From positions 230,611-294,610 of the forward strand of contig NZ_JANKZG010000003.1 in NCBI RefSeq assembly GCF_027568475.1: 64,000 nucleotides of DNA, in the 5' to 3' direction. This document shows positions 10,088-19,566 of the stretch, in pieces. How positions within the stretch are numbered: position 1 is the first letter of the stretch; each line of letters opens with the position of its first letter. The translations under genes were made by a program, and so were the position numbers. The stretch is from Acinetobacter sp. HY1485. GTDB taxonomy: Bacteria; Pseudomonadota; Gammaproteobacteria; Pseudomonadales; Moraxellaceae. Below the pieces are notes generated by a model that worked only from the letters and a program-made list of their open reading frames with translations, was not told where the DNA came from and ran no database searches.

Positions 10088-11070
10088 GCAATTTTTCCTT
10101 CTGCCACTAAAATCGTATTTAATGCATCTTCCATACGACTTTGAGTATCTAATGCAAATGTTTTTTCAATATTAGGCAGACGTTTTGCCATATTGCTTAA
10201 TACAGTACCAGGACCACACTCAGCAATATACGTCACACCGTGTTCTTGTAAATGTGCGATGGTTTTTGTCCACTGCACAGAACGATATAATTGTTCTGTT
10301 AAAGATTGACGAAGTTCTTCTACATTTGCTGCCGCTTTTGCGTTGACATTTTGTATTACAGGAATACAAGGTAGCTCAATGGCAGTTTGTTCCAACGCTT
10401 GTGCAAACTTTTCGGCAGCAGGTTTCATTAAAGAACAATGTGATGGTACAGAAACAGGCAGTGCAATCGCTTTTTTACCTTGCTCTTTTGCTTCTGCCAT
10501 CACTGCATTTACAAGCTCAGCTGTACCTGCAATCACAACTTGACCTTTTGTATTATAATTTGCAGCTTCTACAGAACCTGTTGCAGACTCACTTACCTTT
10601 TGGCATAGTGCAACTACATCTTCATCAGCCAAACCTAAAATAGCTGCCATTGCACCAACACCTTGTGGTACAGCATTTTGCATGAGTTTGCCACGTAGAT
10701 GTACCAACTTAACGGCATCGCCTAGGCTCATTGCCTCACCTGCAACCAATGCACTGTACTCACCTAATGAGTGACCTGCTAAGAATTTTGGCGCAACTCC
10801 ACCCAAAGATAACCATACACGCCATAGCGCAATACTTGCAGTTAATAAAACAGGTTGAGTATTTTCGGTTTGGTTTAAGCCTTCACCTGTTTGGGCAATT
10901 TGCCATAAATCAAAGCCAACAGCTTCAGATGCCTCATTAAAGGTATCGCGCACTTCACTAAACTGTTCTGCAATTTCAGCGAGCATGCCAACTTTTTGAG
11001 ACCCTTGACCAGGAAAAACAAACGCTGTTTTTTCTGCTTGAGCCAGCTGCTCGAGTCGTTTAACAGACAT
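10084..11070 (-). CDS. fabD: Malonyl-CoA:ACP transacylase
   Basis: Loads malonyl groups onto ACP. The 328 residues contain FVFPGQGSQKVGM, the nucleophile Ser101 in GHSLGE and a C-terminal ferredoxin-like subdomain. It is about 15 residues longer at the N terminus than E. coli FabD (MSVKRLEQLAQAEKT before AFVFPGQ). The start is supported by AAGGAT eight bases upstream. It overlaps fabG by four bases and is preceded by a terminator after rpmF, so it is fed by read-through or its own promoter. Confidence 0.96.
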   Translation of the reverse strand: MSVKRLEQLAQAEKTAFVFPGQGSQKVGMLAEIAEQFSEVRDTFNEASEAVGFDLWQIAQTGEGLNQTENTQPVLLTASIALWRVWLSLGGVAPKFLAGHSLGEYSALVAGEAMSLGDAVKLVHLRGKLMQNAVPQGVGAMAAILGLADEDVVALCQKVSESATGSVEAANYNTKGQVVIAGTAELVNAVMAEAKEQGKKAIALPVSVPSHCSLMKPAAEKFAQALEQTAIELPCIPVIQNVNAKAAANVEELRQSLTEQLYRSVQWTKTIAHLQEHGVTYIAECGPGTVLSNMAKRLPNIEKTFALDTQSRMEDALNTILVAEGKIA

Positions 11071-11156
11071 ATTAAGAATCCTTTTTCGTCTTCTGTAGAA
11101 GTTCGGTGAAGCAATTTATCATTATTTTTTATTTTTTTTAATTGCCAAATACACCA

Positions 11157-11180
11157 ATAAAAAAGGGAGCTTTCGCTCCC
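11157..11180 (-). terminator. Terminator/attenuator between rpmF and fabD
   Basis: Stem GGGAGC / GCTCCC with loop TTTC and, on the minus strand, a T-run. It would reduce transcription from rpmF into fabD. Confidence 0.75.
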
Positions 11181-11212
11181 AATTTTCATTAAGTCAGGCT
11201 TAATGACTGCAA

Positions 11213-11395
11213 TTATTCAGCAGATGCTTTAGCGAATAATTGACGACCACGGTAAAAACCGTCTTTAGTTACGTGGTGACGACGATGTGTTTCACCAGTA
11301 GCTTGGTCTACAGTTAATGCATTCTCAGTCAAAGCATCATGCGAACGACGCATGTCACGACGAGAGCGACTTTTACGGTTTTGTTGAACTGCCAT
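11213..11395 (-). CDS. rpmF: 50S ribosomal protein L32 (bL32)
   Basis: Small basic ribosomal protein, 60 residues, starting [20 protein letters not shown] as in other gammaproteobacterial L32. It has no cysteines, so it is the zinc-free C- type. The ribosome-binding site GGAG precedes the ATG. It follows yceD as in most proteobacteria. Confidence 0.97.
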   Translation of the reverse strand: MAVQQNRKSRSRRDMRRSHDALTENALTVDQATGETHRRHHVTKDGFYRGRQLFAKASAE

Positions 11396-11467
11396 GATGG
11401 CTCCTTACAAAAATCGAAAAATGGATCAGAACAAAAAAGTTGTCTTAACCCATAAGTATAACATAGT

Positions 11468-12028
11468 TTATGAGTTAAGTTTACCTTTCAGACTTGCTAA
11501 TACATCAAACGGATTATCCCGTTTTTCTTCAGCAACATCCTGTTCGGTAGGTTGATGCTTATGCTGACAGACGTCATGTCTAGGAGACAAAGGCACCAAC
11601 AATAACAATTCATCTTCAATAAGTGCTAACAGGTCAACAACAGCATTATGATCAATAGACCCTTTTGTTGATGACTCATTTTCACCCAATACGATGAAAT
11701 CAGCATCCTCATCCAAGCGCTCTATCAGTGACTCATTTTCAACTAATGCAAGATGCATCTTTAAGTCAAGCGGAATGTGAACGGTGTCTAAACAACGCTG
11801 ACACTCCATAGGTGCTTGGGCACTTACTTCTGCATCAAACCACACTAGACGAAGATATGCGTCCATTGATAGCTTACAATTTATTTGAACCCGTTGATCT
11901 TCAACAGACCCAACGGCTTCACGGGTAATCCGAGCAAAGCGAGACAAAGGCAGTGTACCTGACCATGTAAAGCCTTGTTCAGCCCATTTAAACGGCTCAA
12001 TTTGTGCCGGAAAGGTATTTGCTGACAT
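11468..12028 (-). CDS. yceD: YceD/DUF177 family protein (large-ribosomal-RNA accumulation protein)
   Basis: The 186-residue protein belongs to the YceD family that is nearly always encoded just upstream of rpmF and is linked to 23S rRNA accumulation. The family's conserved Cys pair is visible in MECQRCLD, with a further CQHK near residue 155. There is no membrane segment. A near-consensus promoter lies so close that the predicted transcript starts only about seven bases before the ATG, and no Shine-Dalgarno sequence is present, so it may be translated from a nearly leaderless mRNA. Confidence 0.88.
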   Translation of the reverse strand: MSANTFPAQIEPFKWAEQGFTWSGTLPLSRFARITREAVGSVEDQRVQINCKLSMDAYLRLVWFDAEVSAQAPMECQRCLDTVHIPLDLKMHLALVENESLIERLDEDADFIVLGENESSTKGSIDHNAVVDLLALIEDELLLLVPLSPRHDVCQHKHQPTEQDVAEEKRDNPFDVLASLKGKLNS

Positions 12029-12041
12029 AATTTAGGCGGCA

Positions 12042-12070
12042 ATTCTACAAATTCATCTGAACTCTGTCAA
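12042..12070 (-). promoter_or_regulatory. Sigma70-like promoter of yceD-rpmF
   Basis: Minus-strand TTGACA (12065-12070), 17-base spacer, TAGAAT (12042-12047). The predicted start is about 7 bases before the yceD ATG. Confidence 0.7.
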
Positions 12071-12123
12071 AGTTTAAGATACAATTTTGCACTTTAAAAC
12101 AGAACGACTGGGTTAAATAAGTG

Positions 12124-12738
12124 ATGGATGTATTGCAATCCCCTGCTCAAGACAACCCGTATTCTACTTGCACCTTAAGTTTACAGCTTTTACCTTGGCA
12201 AGATTTGCAAACCGAAGAAGCACAAGTAGATTGGCTTATCTTACACTTTAATACATGGTTTTCCCACCATAATGTGATACTTGTGCGCGGAGATTTTGAA
12301 CCCGAATATTTTCCTGCCACATCAGATGAGCCTGCTAAAATTCAATTTGCACATGGTTTTTTTAACAGTGCCTTACATGAAATTAGCCATTGGACAATTG
12401 CAGGACAAGCACGGCGTCAACTGCCCGATTTAGGTTATTGGTATGCCCCCGATGGTCGTACCCAAGAACAACAAGCACTTTTTGAACAAGTTGAAATTAA
12501 ACCTCAAGCTATAGAGTGGTTATTTGCTACCGCTTTTGGGCGTAAATTTCGTGTGTCCTTAGATAACCTAACAGGCGAAGGCGGAAACGGTGAAACCTTT
12601 AAAAAAAATGTATATGCGCAAGTAAAGCGGTATATTAACCAAGAAGACCGTCTCCCGCGTGATGCCGAACGATTTATCGAATGTATTTGCGCTTGTACAC
12701 GTCAAGGTCAACCTTTACAACTCAGTGAATTTAAATAA
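12124..12738 (+). CDS. epmC: Elongation factor P hydroxylase EpmC (YfcM)
   Basis: EpmC hydroxylates the beta-lysyl-lysine residue of EF-P after EpmA/EpmB action. The protein matches the YfcM family: HFNTWFSHHNVILVRGDFEPEYFPA, the metal-binding HEISHWTIAG segment near residue 85, and RRQLPDLGYWYAPDGRTQEQQ. The frame could start at GTG 12121, but ATG 12124 follows directly. epmA and epmB are not in the window. It is divergent from yceD and 11 bases upstream of yciO, so likely an operon with it. Confidence 0.9.
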   Translation: MDVLQSPAQDNPYSTCTLSLQLLPWQDLQTEEAQVDWLILHFNTWFSHHNVILVRGDFEPEYFPATSDEPAKIQFAHGFFNSALHEISHWTIAGQARRQLPDLGYWYAPDGRTQEQQALFEQVEIKPQAIEWLFATAFGRKFRVSLDNLTGEGGNGETFKKNVYAQVKRYINQEDRLPRDAERFIECICACTRQGQPLQLSEFK

Positions 12739-12749
12739 AGAGAACAACA

Positions 12750-13367
12750 ATGCTACATTTAAGAATACATCCCGAAAACCCACAGCCACGTCTGATTCAA
12801 CAAGCAGTCGAAGCTATTCGTAACGGTGCCGTTGTAGTTTACCCAACCGATGCAGCCTATGCCATTGGTTGCCAAATTGGAAACAAAAGTGCGATGGAGC
12901 GTATTGCACAAATTCGTCAACTGGATGATAAACATCAATACACAATCATGTGTTCTGATTTATCGCATTTAGCCAATTTTTCAAAGGTTGATAACAGTAC
13001 TTACCGCTTACTCAAAGCCCATACACCATCAGAAACCACCTTTATTTTGCCTGCAACAAGCGAAGTACCACGTCGCTTAATGCATCCTAAAAAGAAAACG
13101 ATTGGTATTCGGATTCCAACCAATCCAATTTGCCGTATGTTACTTGAAGAACTTGATGAGCCATTACTCACAAGTACACTGATTATGCCTAAACAAGATG
13201 CGCCGTTAGATGACCCATACGATATAGAAGTACAACTGGGTAAACGCATTGATGTGTTTATAGATGGCGGTTTTGGCACGCTCAATACAACAAGTATTGT
13301 GGACTTATCAGGAGACTCTCCCCAAGTCATTCGCCATGGTTTAGGCGATGTCAGTACATTTGAATAA
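12750..13367 (+). CDS. yciO: YciO family Sua5/YrdC-like protein
   Basis: The 205-residue protein has the Sua5/YrdC/YciO fold: the nucleotide-binding stretch VVYPTDAAYAIGCQIGNKSA near residues 28-47, ETTFILPAT, and KTIGIRIPTNP. The sequence is closer to YciO than to TsaC, the essential threonylcarbamoyl-AMP synthase; YciO proteins have only weak or uncertain activity in that reaction. It follows epmC by 11 bases and ends at a strong terminator. Confidence 0.87.
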   Translation: MLHLRIHPENPQPRLIQQAVEAIRNGAVVVYPTDAAYAIGCQIGNKSAMERIAQIRQLDDKHQYTIMCSDLSHLANFSKVDNSTYRLLKAHTPSETTFILPATSEVPRRLMHPKKKTIGIRIPTNPICRMLLEELDEPLLTSTLIMPKQDAPLDDPYDIEVQLGKRIDVFIDGGFGTLNTTSIVDLSGDSPQVIRHGLGDVSTFE

Positions 13368-13374
13368 AACCCTA

Positions 13375-13404
13375 AAAAGCTGATGACATCATCAGCTTTT
13401 CTTA
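13375..13404 (+). terminator. Rho-independent terminator after yciO
   Basis: Eleven-base stem AAAAGCTGATG / CATCAGCTTTT with loop ACAT, then TCTT. Confidence 0.75.
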
Positions 13405-13482
13405 AATTAAAGTTTATTTACTCACCTAAATACGCTACAATCTCGCCGCCCCATTCATGCTTTTGAAAATTCGCGTGGTCTA

Positions 13483-14241
13483 ATGAACGTACAATCAACG
13501 CCCATCCGCATTATGGATGAATGGCAAGATGTTCCCGAAGATTTATACATCCCTCCTGCTGCGTTTGAAATTTTACTCGATCATTTCGAGGGACCACTCG
13601 ACTTCTTAATTTATCTCATTCAAAAGAATGGCTTCGATTTACTTCAACTTGATATTGCACCCATCGCAACGCAATATTTAAGTTATATGCAAACGATGAA
13701 GTCTTTAAATATTGAATTAACAGCCGACTATATGGTGATGGCTGCTTTGTTGGCAGATTTAAAATCTCGTTTACTTTTACCTAAACCCACTAAAATTAAT
13801 TTAGAACAAGACCCAAAACAGCAACTCATTGACCGTTTAGAAACCTACTTACGCATTAAAAAAGCCGCAGAACATTTAGATGGACGTGATGTCCTTGAAC
13901 GAAATACCTTTAGTACGCATGTAAGTATTAATAAACAAACGCCACAAGGTTTTAGTGCCAATTTATTAGCTGATGCCATGGCATGTGTTTTTAACCGTCC
14001 TGAGCCGATTATTCATCAAGTACAATCTGATGCGGTATATTTAGAAGAACGTTTACAACATATACAAAAGCTCACGCAGTCAGGGCATATTTTAAATTTT
14101 GAGCAATTACTGACCCCCACCCAAGGTAAAATGGGCATGGTCGTTACGTTTATTGCAGTGCTTGAGCTGACCCGTCAGCAAAAAATTAATATTGTTTCTA
14201 CAGGAGTAGATACTCCTCTTGCTATTCGTGGGGTACAATAA
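13483..14241 (+). CDS. scpA: Segregation and condensation protein ScpA
   Basis: Kleisin subunit that bridges SMC heads with ScpB in chromosome condensation. The 252-residue protein shows the N-terminal kleisin signature FEGPLDFLIYLIQKNGFDLLQLDIAPIATQYLSYM and ADYMVMAALLADLKSRLLLP. Its stop overlaps the scpB start (TAATG). The first ATG (13483) has only a weak ribosome-binding site; Met11 (MDEWQDV) is an alternative. Confidence 0.94.
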   Translation: MNVQSTPIRIMDEWQDVPEDLYIPPAAFEILLDHFEGPLDFLIYLIQKNGFDLLQLDIAPIATQYLSYMQTMKSLNIELTADYMVMAALLADLKSRLLLPKPTKINLEQDPKQQLIDRLETYLRIKKAAEHLDGRDVLERNTFSTHVSINKQTPQGFSANLLADAMACVFNRPEPIIHQVQSDAVYLEERLQHIQKLTQSGHILNFEQLLTPTQGKMGMVVTFIAVLELTRQQKINIVSTGVDTPLAIRGVQ

Positions 14242-14792
14242 TGTCCGCTCACATTCTGTTGCAATTAGAAGCCATTATTTTTGCAAGCGATACGCCTGTT
14301 TCTATTGCACGTCTGAAAGAGGCTTTTCAGAACCAATACGATAAAACACAATTGCGTCAGTTTGTAGATCAATTGACCCAACTGCAAGCGGGTCGCTCAA
14401 TTGAACTAGTTGAAACCGCACAGGGCTTTCGCTTTCAAGTCCGTGCACAATACCAACATATCATTGCACAAACATGGGCTGAACGACCAAAAAAGTTGTC
14501 TCCCTCTTTACTTGAGATCGTGGCAACCATTGCCTACCATCAACCCATTACCCGTGCAGATATTGAACAAATCCGTGGAGTAACCAACAATCCACAAGTG
14601 TTACGCACACTTTTTGATTGGGGCTGGATCAAAGAATCTGGCTTTCGTGAAATTCCCGGACGCCCGGCGTTACTTGTTACAACGCCACAATTTTTAAATG
14701 CTTTTGGTTTAACATCGTTAAATCAATTGCCTCCCCTACAGGATGCCAAGGAAGCTTTCATGACACTTGATGCCCAAGCAGCAAAGTCGTGA
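14241..14792 (+). CDS. scpB: Segregation and condensation protein ScpB
   Basis: Dimeric winged-helix partner of ScpA and SMC. The 183 residues carry the two winged-helix domains, with the conserved stretch LSPSLLEIVATIAYHQPITRADIEQIRGV near residues 88-115 and the WIKESGFREIPGRPALLVTT wing. It is coupled to scpA by a one-base overlap; rluB follows after 42 bases, the common scpA-scpB-rluB order. Confidence 0.95.
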   Translation: MSAHILLQLEAIIFASDTPVSIARLKEAFQNQYDKTQLRQFVDQLTQLQAGRSIELVETAQGFRFQVRAQYQHIIAQTWAERPKKLSPSLLEIVATIAYHQPITRADIEQIRGVTNNPQVLRTLFDWGWIKESGFREIPGRPALLVTTPQFLNAFGLTSLNQLPPLQDAKEAFMTLDAQAAKS

Positions 14793-14834
14793 AGAGGTGG
14801 ACTGTTGATTGATTAATTCTAAGGTTATGCTGTT

Positions 14835-15767
14835 ATGAGTGAAAAGTTACAAAAAGTTTTAGCGCGTGTCGGTTTAGGTTCACGTCGTTATATGGAAGAA
14901 GTAATTGCCGCAGGACGTGTGAGCGTAAATGGTAAAATTGCACAAGTGGGCGAACGTATCGAACAAAACGATGAACTTCGTATTGATGGTCGCCGTGTAC
15001 AATTTCAGTTAGAAGATGAAATTCGTCGCCGTGTGATTGTTTACTACAAACCTGAAGGTGAAATTTGTTCACGTAATGACCCAGAACAACGCCCAACAGT
15101 ATTTGAACGTTTACCACAAATTCCAAACGATCGTTGGGTAATGGTAGGACGTTTAGATATTAACAGTACAGGTCTATTATTGTTCACAAACGATGGTGAG
15201 TTAGCTAACCGCTTGATGCACCCTTCTAACGAAGTAGAACGTGAATATGCGGTACGTGTAATGGGTGAAGTAACACCACAAATGCGTCAAACCCTTTTAA
15301 AAGGTGTAGAACTTGATGATGGTCCTGCTAAATTTGAGTCATTCTCTGATTTAGGTGGTGAAGGGATCAACCGTTGGTATCAAGTGGTTGTAAAAGAAGG
15401 GCGTAACCGTGAAGTACGTCGTTTATTTGAATCACAAGGGTTAAAAGTAAGCCGTTTATTACGTACACGTTATGGTTCTGTGATTTTACCGCGTGAGCTT
15501 CGTACAGGTCGCTGGACTGAACTTGATAAGCAAGACATTGATAACCTAACTAAAATTGTTGAGTTAAAGCCACGTCAAGGTACAGGTCTCTTTGGTATGG
15601 CAAAACGCCGTGCGGAACGTATGACTGAAAAACCAATGGCAGCACGCCGTGGTGGTTACTTACGTCAGCAACGCCGTGATGAAGATGGTGAGCAACAAAA
15701 CCAACAACCACGTTCAAATACGCCACGTAGTCCATTTGGCATGAAGCGCAATAACAATAATCGCTAA
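14835..15767 (+). CDS. rluB: 23S rRNA pseudouridine-2605 synthase RluB
   Basis: Makes pseudouridine at position 2605 of 23S rRNA. It has an N-terminal S4 RNA-binding domain (LQKVLARVGLGSRRYMEEVIAAGRVSVNG), the RsuA-type catalytic motif with Asp in GRLDINSTGLLLFTNDG near residue 100, and NREVRRLFES. The last 55 residues form a basic, Gln/Asn/Arg-rich low-complexity tail, common in RluB. It is the last gene of the scpAB-rluB group. Confidence 0.94.
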   Translation: MSEKLQKVLARVGLGSRRYMEEVIAAGRVSVNGKIAQVGERIEQNDELRIDGRRVQFQLEDEIRRRVIVYYKPEGEICSRNDPEQRPTVFERLPQIPNDRWVMVGRLDINSTGLLLFTNDGELANRLMHPSNEVEREYAVRVMGEVTPQMRQTLLKGVELDDGPAKFESFSDLGGEGINRWYQVVVKEGRNREVRRLFESQGLKVSRLLRTRYGSVILPRELRTGRWTELDKQDIDNLTKIVELKPRQGTGLFGMAKRRAERMTEKPMAARRGGYLRQQRRDEDGEQQNQQPRSNTPRSPFGMKRNNNNR

Positions 15768-15768
15768 G

Positions 15769-15798
15769 AAAAAATGCCTCAATTGAGGCATTTTTTTA
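15769..15798. terminator. Bidirectional terminator between rluB and bioD
   Basis: Palindromic stem AAAAAATGCCTC / GAGGCATTTTTT with loop AATT, T-runs on both strands, between convergent genes. Confidence 0.88.
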
Positions 15799-16425
15799 TA
15801 TCACAGGAATATTCATCCACTGTGCATTTGGAAAATGCTGTGCAACATAATTTTTTAAATATTGTTGCGTACTATCAGAGATAAGTTTGTTTTTAGACTC
15901 ATCTTTTAAATTATACGCGATGGCAAATAATTCAATGCCACGCGTTTTAAGAGCTTCCAAACTCAATAATGTGTGGTTAATACTGCCTAATCGCCCTGAT
16001 GTAACTAAAATAACAGGGTAATTTTTTTCTTGAACATAATCGATAGTCAGCTTTTGTTCTGTTAAAGGAACCATCAAACCGCCTGCACCTTCTAACAGAA
16101 CCACATCAAATTGCTGTTCTAGTGCTTGGGTTGCTTTCTCAATTTTCTCAAAATTGATCTCTCTTCCATCAATTTGCGTAGCTAAATGTGGCGATGCAGG
16201 ATAACTAAAAATTTCAGGCATGGTGAGTTTTTGATGATCTTGCTCAAAAAAACCTGTACCCATAATTTCACGATGCTTTTCAATATCCTCAGAGATATCA
16301 ACATTGCCTGTTTGGATTAGCTTTTGCGTAATAATTGAAGATGTTTGCCACGTTTTTGCAAGATAACCTGTGGCGTATGTTTTTCCAATTTCAGTATCAA
16401 TACCGCTTACAAAATACACGCTCAT
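15796..16425 (-). CDS. bioD: Dethiobiotin synthetase
   Basis: ATP-dependent ring closure of 7,8-diaminopelargonate with CO2 to dethiobiotin. The 209-residue protein has the variant P-loop GIDTEIGKT at 8-16, the EGAGGLMVPL segment and a Lys in ITQKLIQTG (where most BioD read KPVxSG). It overlaps bioC by one base (TAATG) and is the last gene of the operon. Confidence 0.92.
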   Translation of the reverse strand: MSVYFVSGIDTEIGKTYATGYLAKTWQTSSIITQKLIQTGNVDISEDIEKHREIMGTGFFEQDHQKLTMPEIFSYPASPHLATQIDGREINFEKIEKATQALEQQFDVVLLEGAGGLMVPLTEQKLTIDYVQEKNYPVILVTSGRLGSINHTLLSLEALKTRGIELFAIAYNLKDESKNKLISDSTQQYLKNYVAQHFPNAQWMNIPVI

Positions 16426-17141
16426 TACTTTCTCCGTGTAATCAAATAAATAGGGTGATAAGTTAATTTGTTTTGATAACGTTGTTGATACTGCTCACAA
16501 AACTGTTTCAGTGACTGTTTTGTCCATCTAAAATTGGCTTGATTTGCCGTCACGCCTGTCTCTTTTAAATGATGTAACACAGCCAACGGCGTATCGAACT
16601 CTAAAACAAGTGTTTGTTCTTCTGCCTGCAACACCTCAAAACCGTATTGGTCAAACAAGTCACAAAGCTGTTGTTTAGAATAATATTCAAGCCCTTGTCC
16701 TGTTAAGGCTTTTACTTCTTGCACATTTTGTGTACCAAAAGTAGAAACACACAACCAACCACGACTCACAAGTGCATCCTGTGCTTTTTGCAATACAACA
16801 GGTAAATTCATCCACTGCAATGCAGAGCTAGAAACAATTAAATCTGCTTGTGGAAAATCAACCTGTTCGGCATCGCCAATATAGGTTTGAACGCCTTGAG
16901 GTAAAAACTCTTTTACATCTGCATATAAATCATTGGCAATATAAGTTTGAGCATGAGGTGCAAGTAAATATGTTAAATTACCCGAGCCACAGCCAATTTC
17001 AAACACTTGCTTAAACGGTGCATATTGCATGGTCAAGGTATACAAATGATCACAGATTTGTTGCTGAGCAATTGCCTGTTGTGTATAGCTTTGTTTTGCT
17101 CGTGCAAAGCGTTGTTTCACTTGCGTTTTATTTATAGACAT
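16425..17141 (-). CDS. bioC: Malonyl-ACP O-methyltransferase
   Basis: SAM-dependent enzyme that methylates malonyl-ACP so that the fatty acid machinery can build pimelate. The 238-residue class I methyltransferase has motif I VFEIGCGSGN at residues 46-55, LIVSSSALQWMN near 105 and the BioC-type N terminus with VKQRFARAKQSYTQQA. It overlaps bioF at its start and bioD at its end. Confidence 0.92.
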   Translation of the reverse strand: MSINKTQVKQRFARAKQSYTQQAIAQQQICDHLYTLTMQYAPFKQVFEIGCGSGNLTYLLAPHAQTYIANDLYADVKEFLPQGVQTYIGDAEQVDFPQADLIVSSSALQWMNLPVVLQKAQDALVSRGWLCVSTFGTQNVQEVKALTGQGLEYYSKQQLCDLFDQYGFEVLQAEEQTLVLEFDTPLAVLHHLKETGVTANQANFRWTKQSLKQFCEQYQQRYQNKLTYHPIYLITRRK

Positions 17142-18268
17142 TTAATCAATGGCTCAAGGTCTTGATGTTGTATTAACGCACTGAGCGAAATTCTTAACCG
17201 TGCACTATTTTTAGGCACAGTAGGTGGGCGTACAGGCATAATATAAAACCCTTGCTGCTGTAAGGTTTTGGCTTTTTGTACTGCAAGCGTACTTTCTCCC
17301 ACAATCACAGGCACCAAATGGCTAGTTGATGGGCTTTGGTAGCCTTTTTCTAGTACATGTTGTTGTAGCGAATCACTTAAATTTTGAAGGTGTGCACGTT
17401 GTTTTTGCATGGTTTGCATATGCTCAAACACATATTGTGTCCATGCTATATTCAACGGTGGTAGTGCCGTACTAAAAATGAGGGGTCGCATGGTATTAAT
17501 CAGAAATTCTCGAATAATAGAATGGCAAATTAAATAGCCACCCACAGATGCCAATGCTTTACCAAATGTGCCCACTAGAAAATCAATCTCATCAAGCACG
17601 TTATATTGCTCGGCACAACCTAACCCTTTTGTACCGCGTACGCCAATGGCATGCGCTTCATCCACATACAACATTACACGGCTAAATTTATTTTTAATGG
17701 CAACCAAAGCACTTAAATCTGTTTCATCACCATCCATACTAAAAATACTTTCAGTCACCACCACAATACGCTCGTATGTATCGTGGTTTTGCTCAATTAA
17801 TTTTTCAAGATGAGCCAAATCGTTATGGCGGTAACGCACATATTTTGCCGTACTTAAACGAATGCCATCAATCATACTGGCATGCACAAGTTTGTCTGCC
17901 AAAATTAACGTTTTATTATCACAAATGGCAGGGAGTATGCCAATATTCATGTGATAGCCACTATTAAATAACAGTGCCGAACGCCCATTAAATGCTTTAG
18001 ATAAACTAGCTTCACACGCTTCGTACTCAGCAAAATCACCTGTGAGTAAACGCGATGATGAGCTACTTAAATAACTGTTCGATTGCTGTAAAAATTGTGT
18101 TTTAAGCTCGGTATTTGAAGCTAGCCCTAAATAGTCATTAGATGACAAATTGAGCATTTTATTTTGTTCAATCGTAATCCATTTATCTGTTTGATGGTTT
18201 TGCGTAAACTGTCTAAAATTGCCTTGCTGTTTGAGCGTATCAAGTTGTTGTGCGTAAAAATCAAGCAT
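17132..18268 (-). CDS. bioF: 8-amino-7-oxononanoate synthase
   Basis: PLP enzyme condensing pimeloyl-ACP with alanine. The 378 residues show [14 protein letters not shown] [14 protein letters not shown], the FNSGYHMN segment, [17 protein letters not shown] and the PLP lysine in [14 protein letters not shown]. The frame extends to a TTG at 18283, but ATG 18268 has GAGG ten bases upstream and gives the family start MLDFYAQQL. This start lies inside the 3' end of bioA (8-base overlap), so bioA and bioF are coupled. Confidence 0.95.
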   Translation of the reverse strand: MLDFYAQQLDTLKQQGNFRQFTQNHQTDKWITIEQNKMLNLSSNDYLGLASNTELKTQFLQQSNSYLSSSSSRLLTGDFAEYEACEASLSKAFNGRSALLFNSGYHMNIGILPAICDNKTLILADKLVHASMIDGIRLSTAKYVRYRHNDLAHLEKLIEQNHDTYERIVVVTESIFSMDGDETDLSALVAIKNKFSRVMLYVDEAHAIGVRGTKGLGCAEQYNVLDEIDFLVGTFGKALASVGGYLICHSIIREFLINTMRPLIFSTALPPLNIAWTQYVFEHMQTMQKQRAHLQNLSDSLQQHVLEKGYQSPSTSHLVPVIVGESTLAVQKAKTLQQQGFYIMPVRPPTVPKNSARLRISLSALIQHQDLEPLIKCL

Positions 18269-19517
18269 CTTGTATGACCTCAACCAACTGTGTGAGTAAA
18301 TAATTTAGCTCCTCATCGGCAATAATATAAGGTGGCATCACATACACCAATTTGCCAAATGGACGCACCCAAATTCCACGTTTTACAAACACTTGCTGTA
18401 AGGTTGCCATATCCACATTTTTTTTAAGCTCAACTACACCAATAGCACCCAATACACGCACATCTTGTACGGTATCTAACACCGCCAATGGCTGTAAATG
18501 CTGTTTTAATGTTGTAGAAATACGTTCAATATTTTTTTGCCAATCTTGTGCAAGTAAAAGTTGTGTACTTTTTAATGCAACAGCACAAGCAAGCGGATTT
18601 GCCATAAAAGTAGGACCATGCATAAACACCCCTGCCTCACCTTTTGAGATGGTTTCGGCAATGTGTTGTGTAGTCAGCGTTGCAGACATGGTCATGTAAC
18701 CACCTGTCAGGGCTTTACCCATACACATAATATCGGGTTGTACTTGTGCATGCTCCCAAGCAAATAACTTACCTGTACGCCCAAACCCCGTGGCAATTTC
18801 ATCAAAAATTAAAAGGATATTGTATTGCTCACATAATGCTTTCACTTGGCGCAAATATTCAGGGTCATAAAAACGCATACCGCCTGCACCTTGTACAATC
18901 GGTTCAATAATAAACCCTGCAATACTTTGGTGATGCTCGGCAAATAATGCTTTTAACGGATTAAGCTCATCAGGGCTAAACGTCGCACACGGTGCGGGTA
19001 CAAAATGACGAATAGGCAAACAAGAACCAAACACTTGATGCATCCCTGTGACAGGATCACATACCGACATCGCATTCCATGTATCCCCATGATAGCCCGA
19101 ACGCGTACTCACAAAATTAGTCTTTTGCGTTTGCCCTTGCGATGTCCAATACTGTACCGCCATTTTTAAAGCAACTTCTACCGCGACAGAGCCCGAATCG
19201 GCGTAAAAAATTTTATCAAGCTGTGGTGGTGTAATTTTTAATAATAGCTTACCCAACTCTATGGCAGGGTCATGCGTAAAGCCACCAAACATAATGTGCG
19301 ACATCTGCTCAAGCTGATCTTTTACCGCTTGATTTAGTTCAGGATGATTATAGCCATGAATGGTACACCACCAAGACGACATCCCATCAATCAATGTTGT
19401 GCCATCCTCAAGCTCAATCGTTGCACCGTACGCTTTTTTTACTTTAAACGTAGGCAATGGATTAAGCATAGAAGTATACGGATGCCATAGATGTTTGGCA
19501 TCAAATTGATCTGCCAT
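18261..19517 (-). CDS. bioA: Adenosylmethionine-8-amino-7-oxononanoate aminotransferase
   Basis: PLP transaminase using SAM as amino donor to make 7,8-diaminopelargonate. The 418-residue class III aminotransferase has LWHPYTSM at the N terminus, [32 protein letters not shown] and the PLP lysine in [14 protein letters not shown] 49-base gap separates it from the upstream esterase. That gap holds an imperfect hairpin (GGTTTAACCAAAACC) but no recognisable BirA operator. Confidence 0.95.
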   Translation of the reverse strand: MADQFDAKHLWHPYTSMLNPLPTFKVKKAYGATIELEDGTTLIDGMSSWWCTIHGYNHPELNQAVKDQLEQMSHIMFGGFTHDPAIELGKLLLKITPPQLDKIFYADSGSVAVEVALKMAVQYWTSQGQTQKTNFVSTRSGYHGDTWNAMSVCDPVTGMHQVFGSCLPIRHFVPAPCATFSPDELNPLKALFAEHHQSIAGFIIEPIVQGAGGMRFYDPEYLRQVKALCEQYNILLIFDEIATGFGRTGKLFAWEHAQVQPDIMCMGKALTGGYMTMSATLTTQHIAETISKGEAGVFMHGPTFMANPLACAVALKSTQLLLAQDWQKNIERISTTLKQHLQPLAVLDTVQDVRVLGAIGVVELKKNVDMATLQQVFVKRGIWVRPFGKLVYVMPPYIIADEELNYLLTQLVEVIQDA

Positions 19518-19566
19518 CCTGTTGTCGTCCTGTGGTTTTGGTTAAACCATCTTAATTTTTTTTTAT

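Noticed and set aside
19518..19566. BirA operator before bioA
   Set aside because: The inverted repeat present (GGTTT...AAACC orientation, five-base loop) does not match the TTGTAAACC-N15-GGTTTACAA layout.
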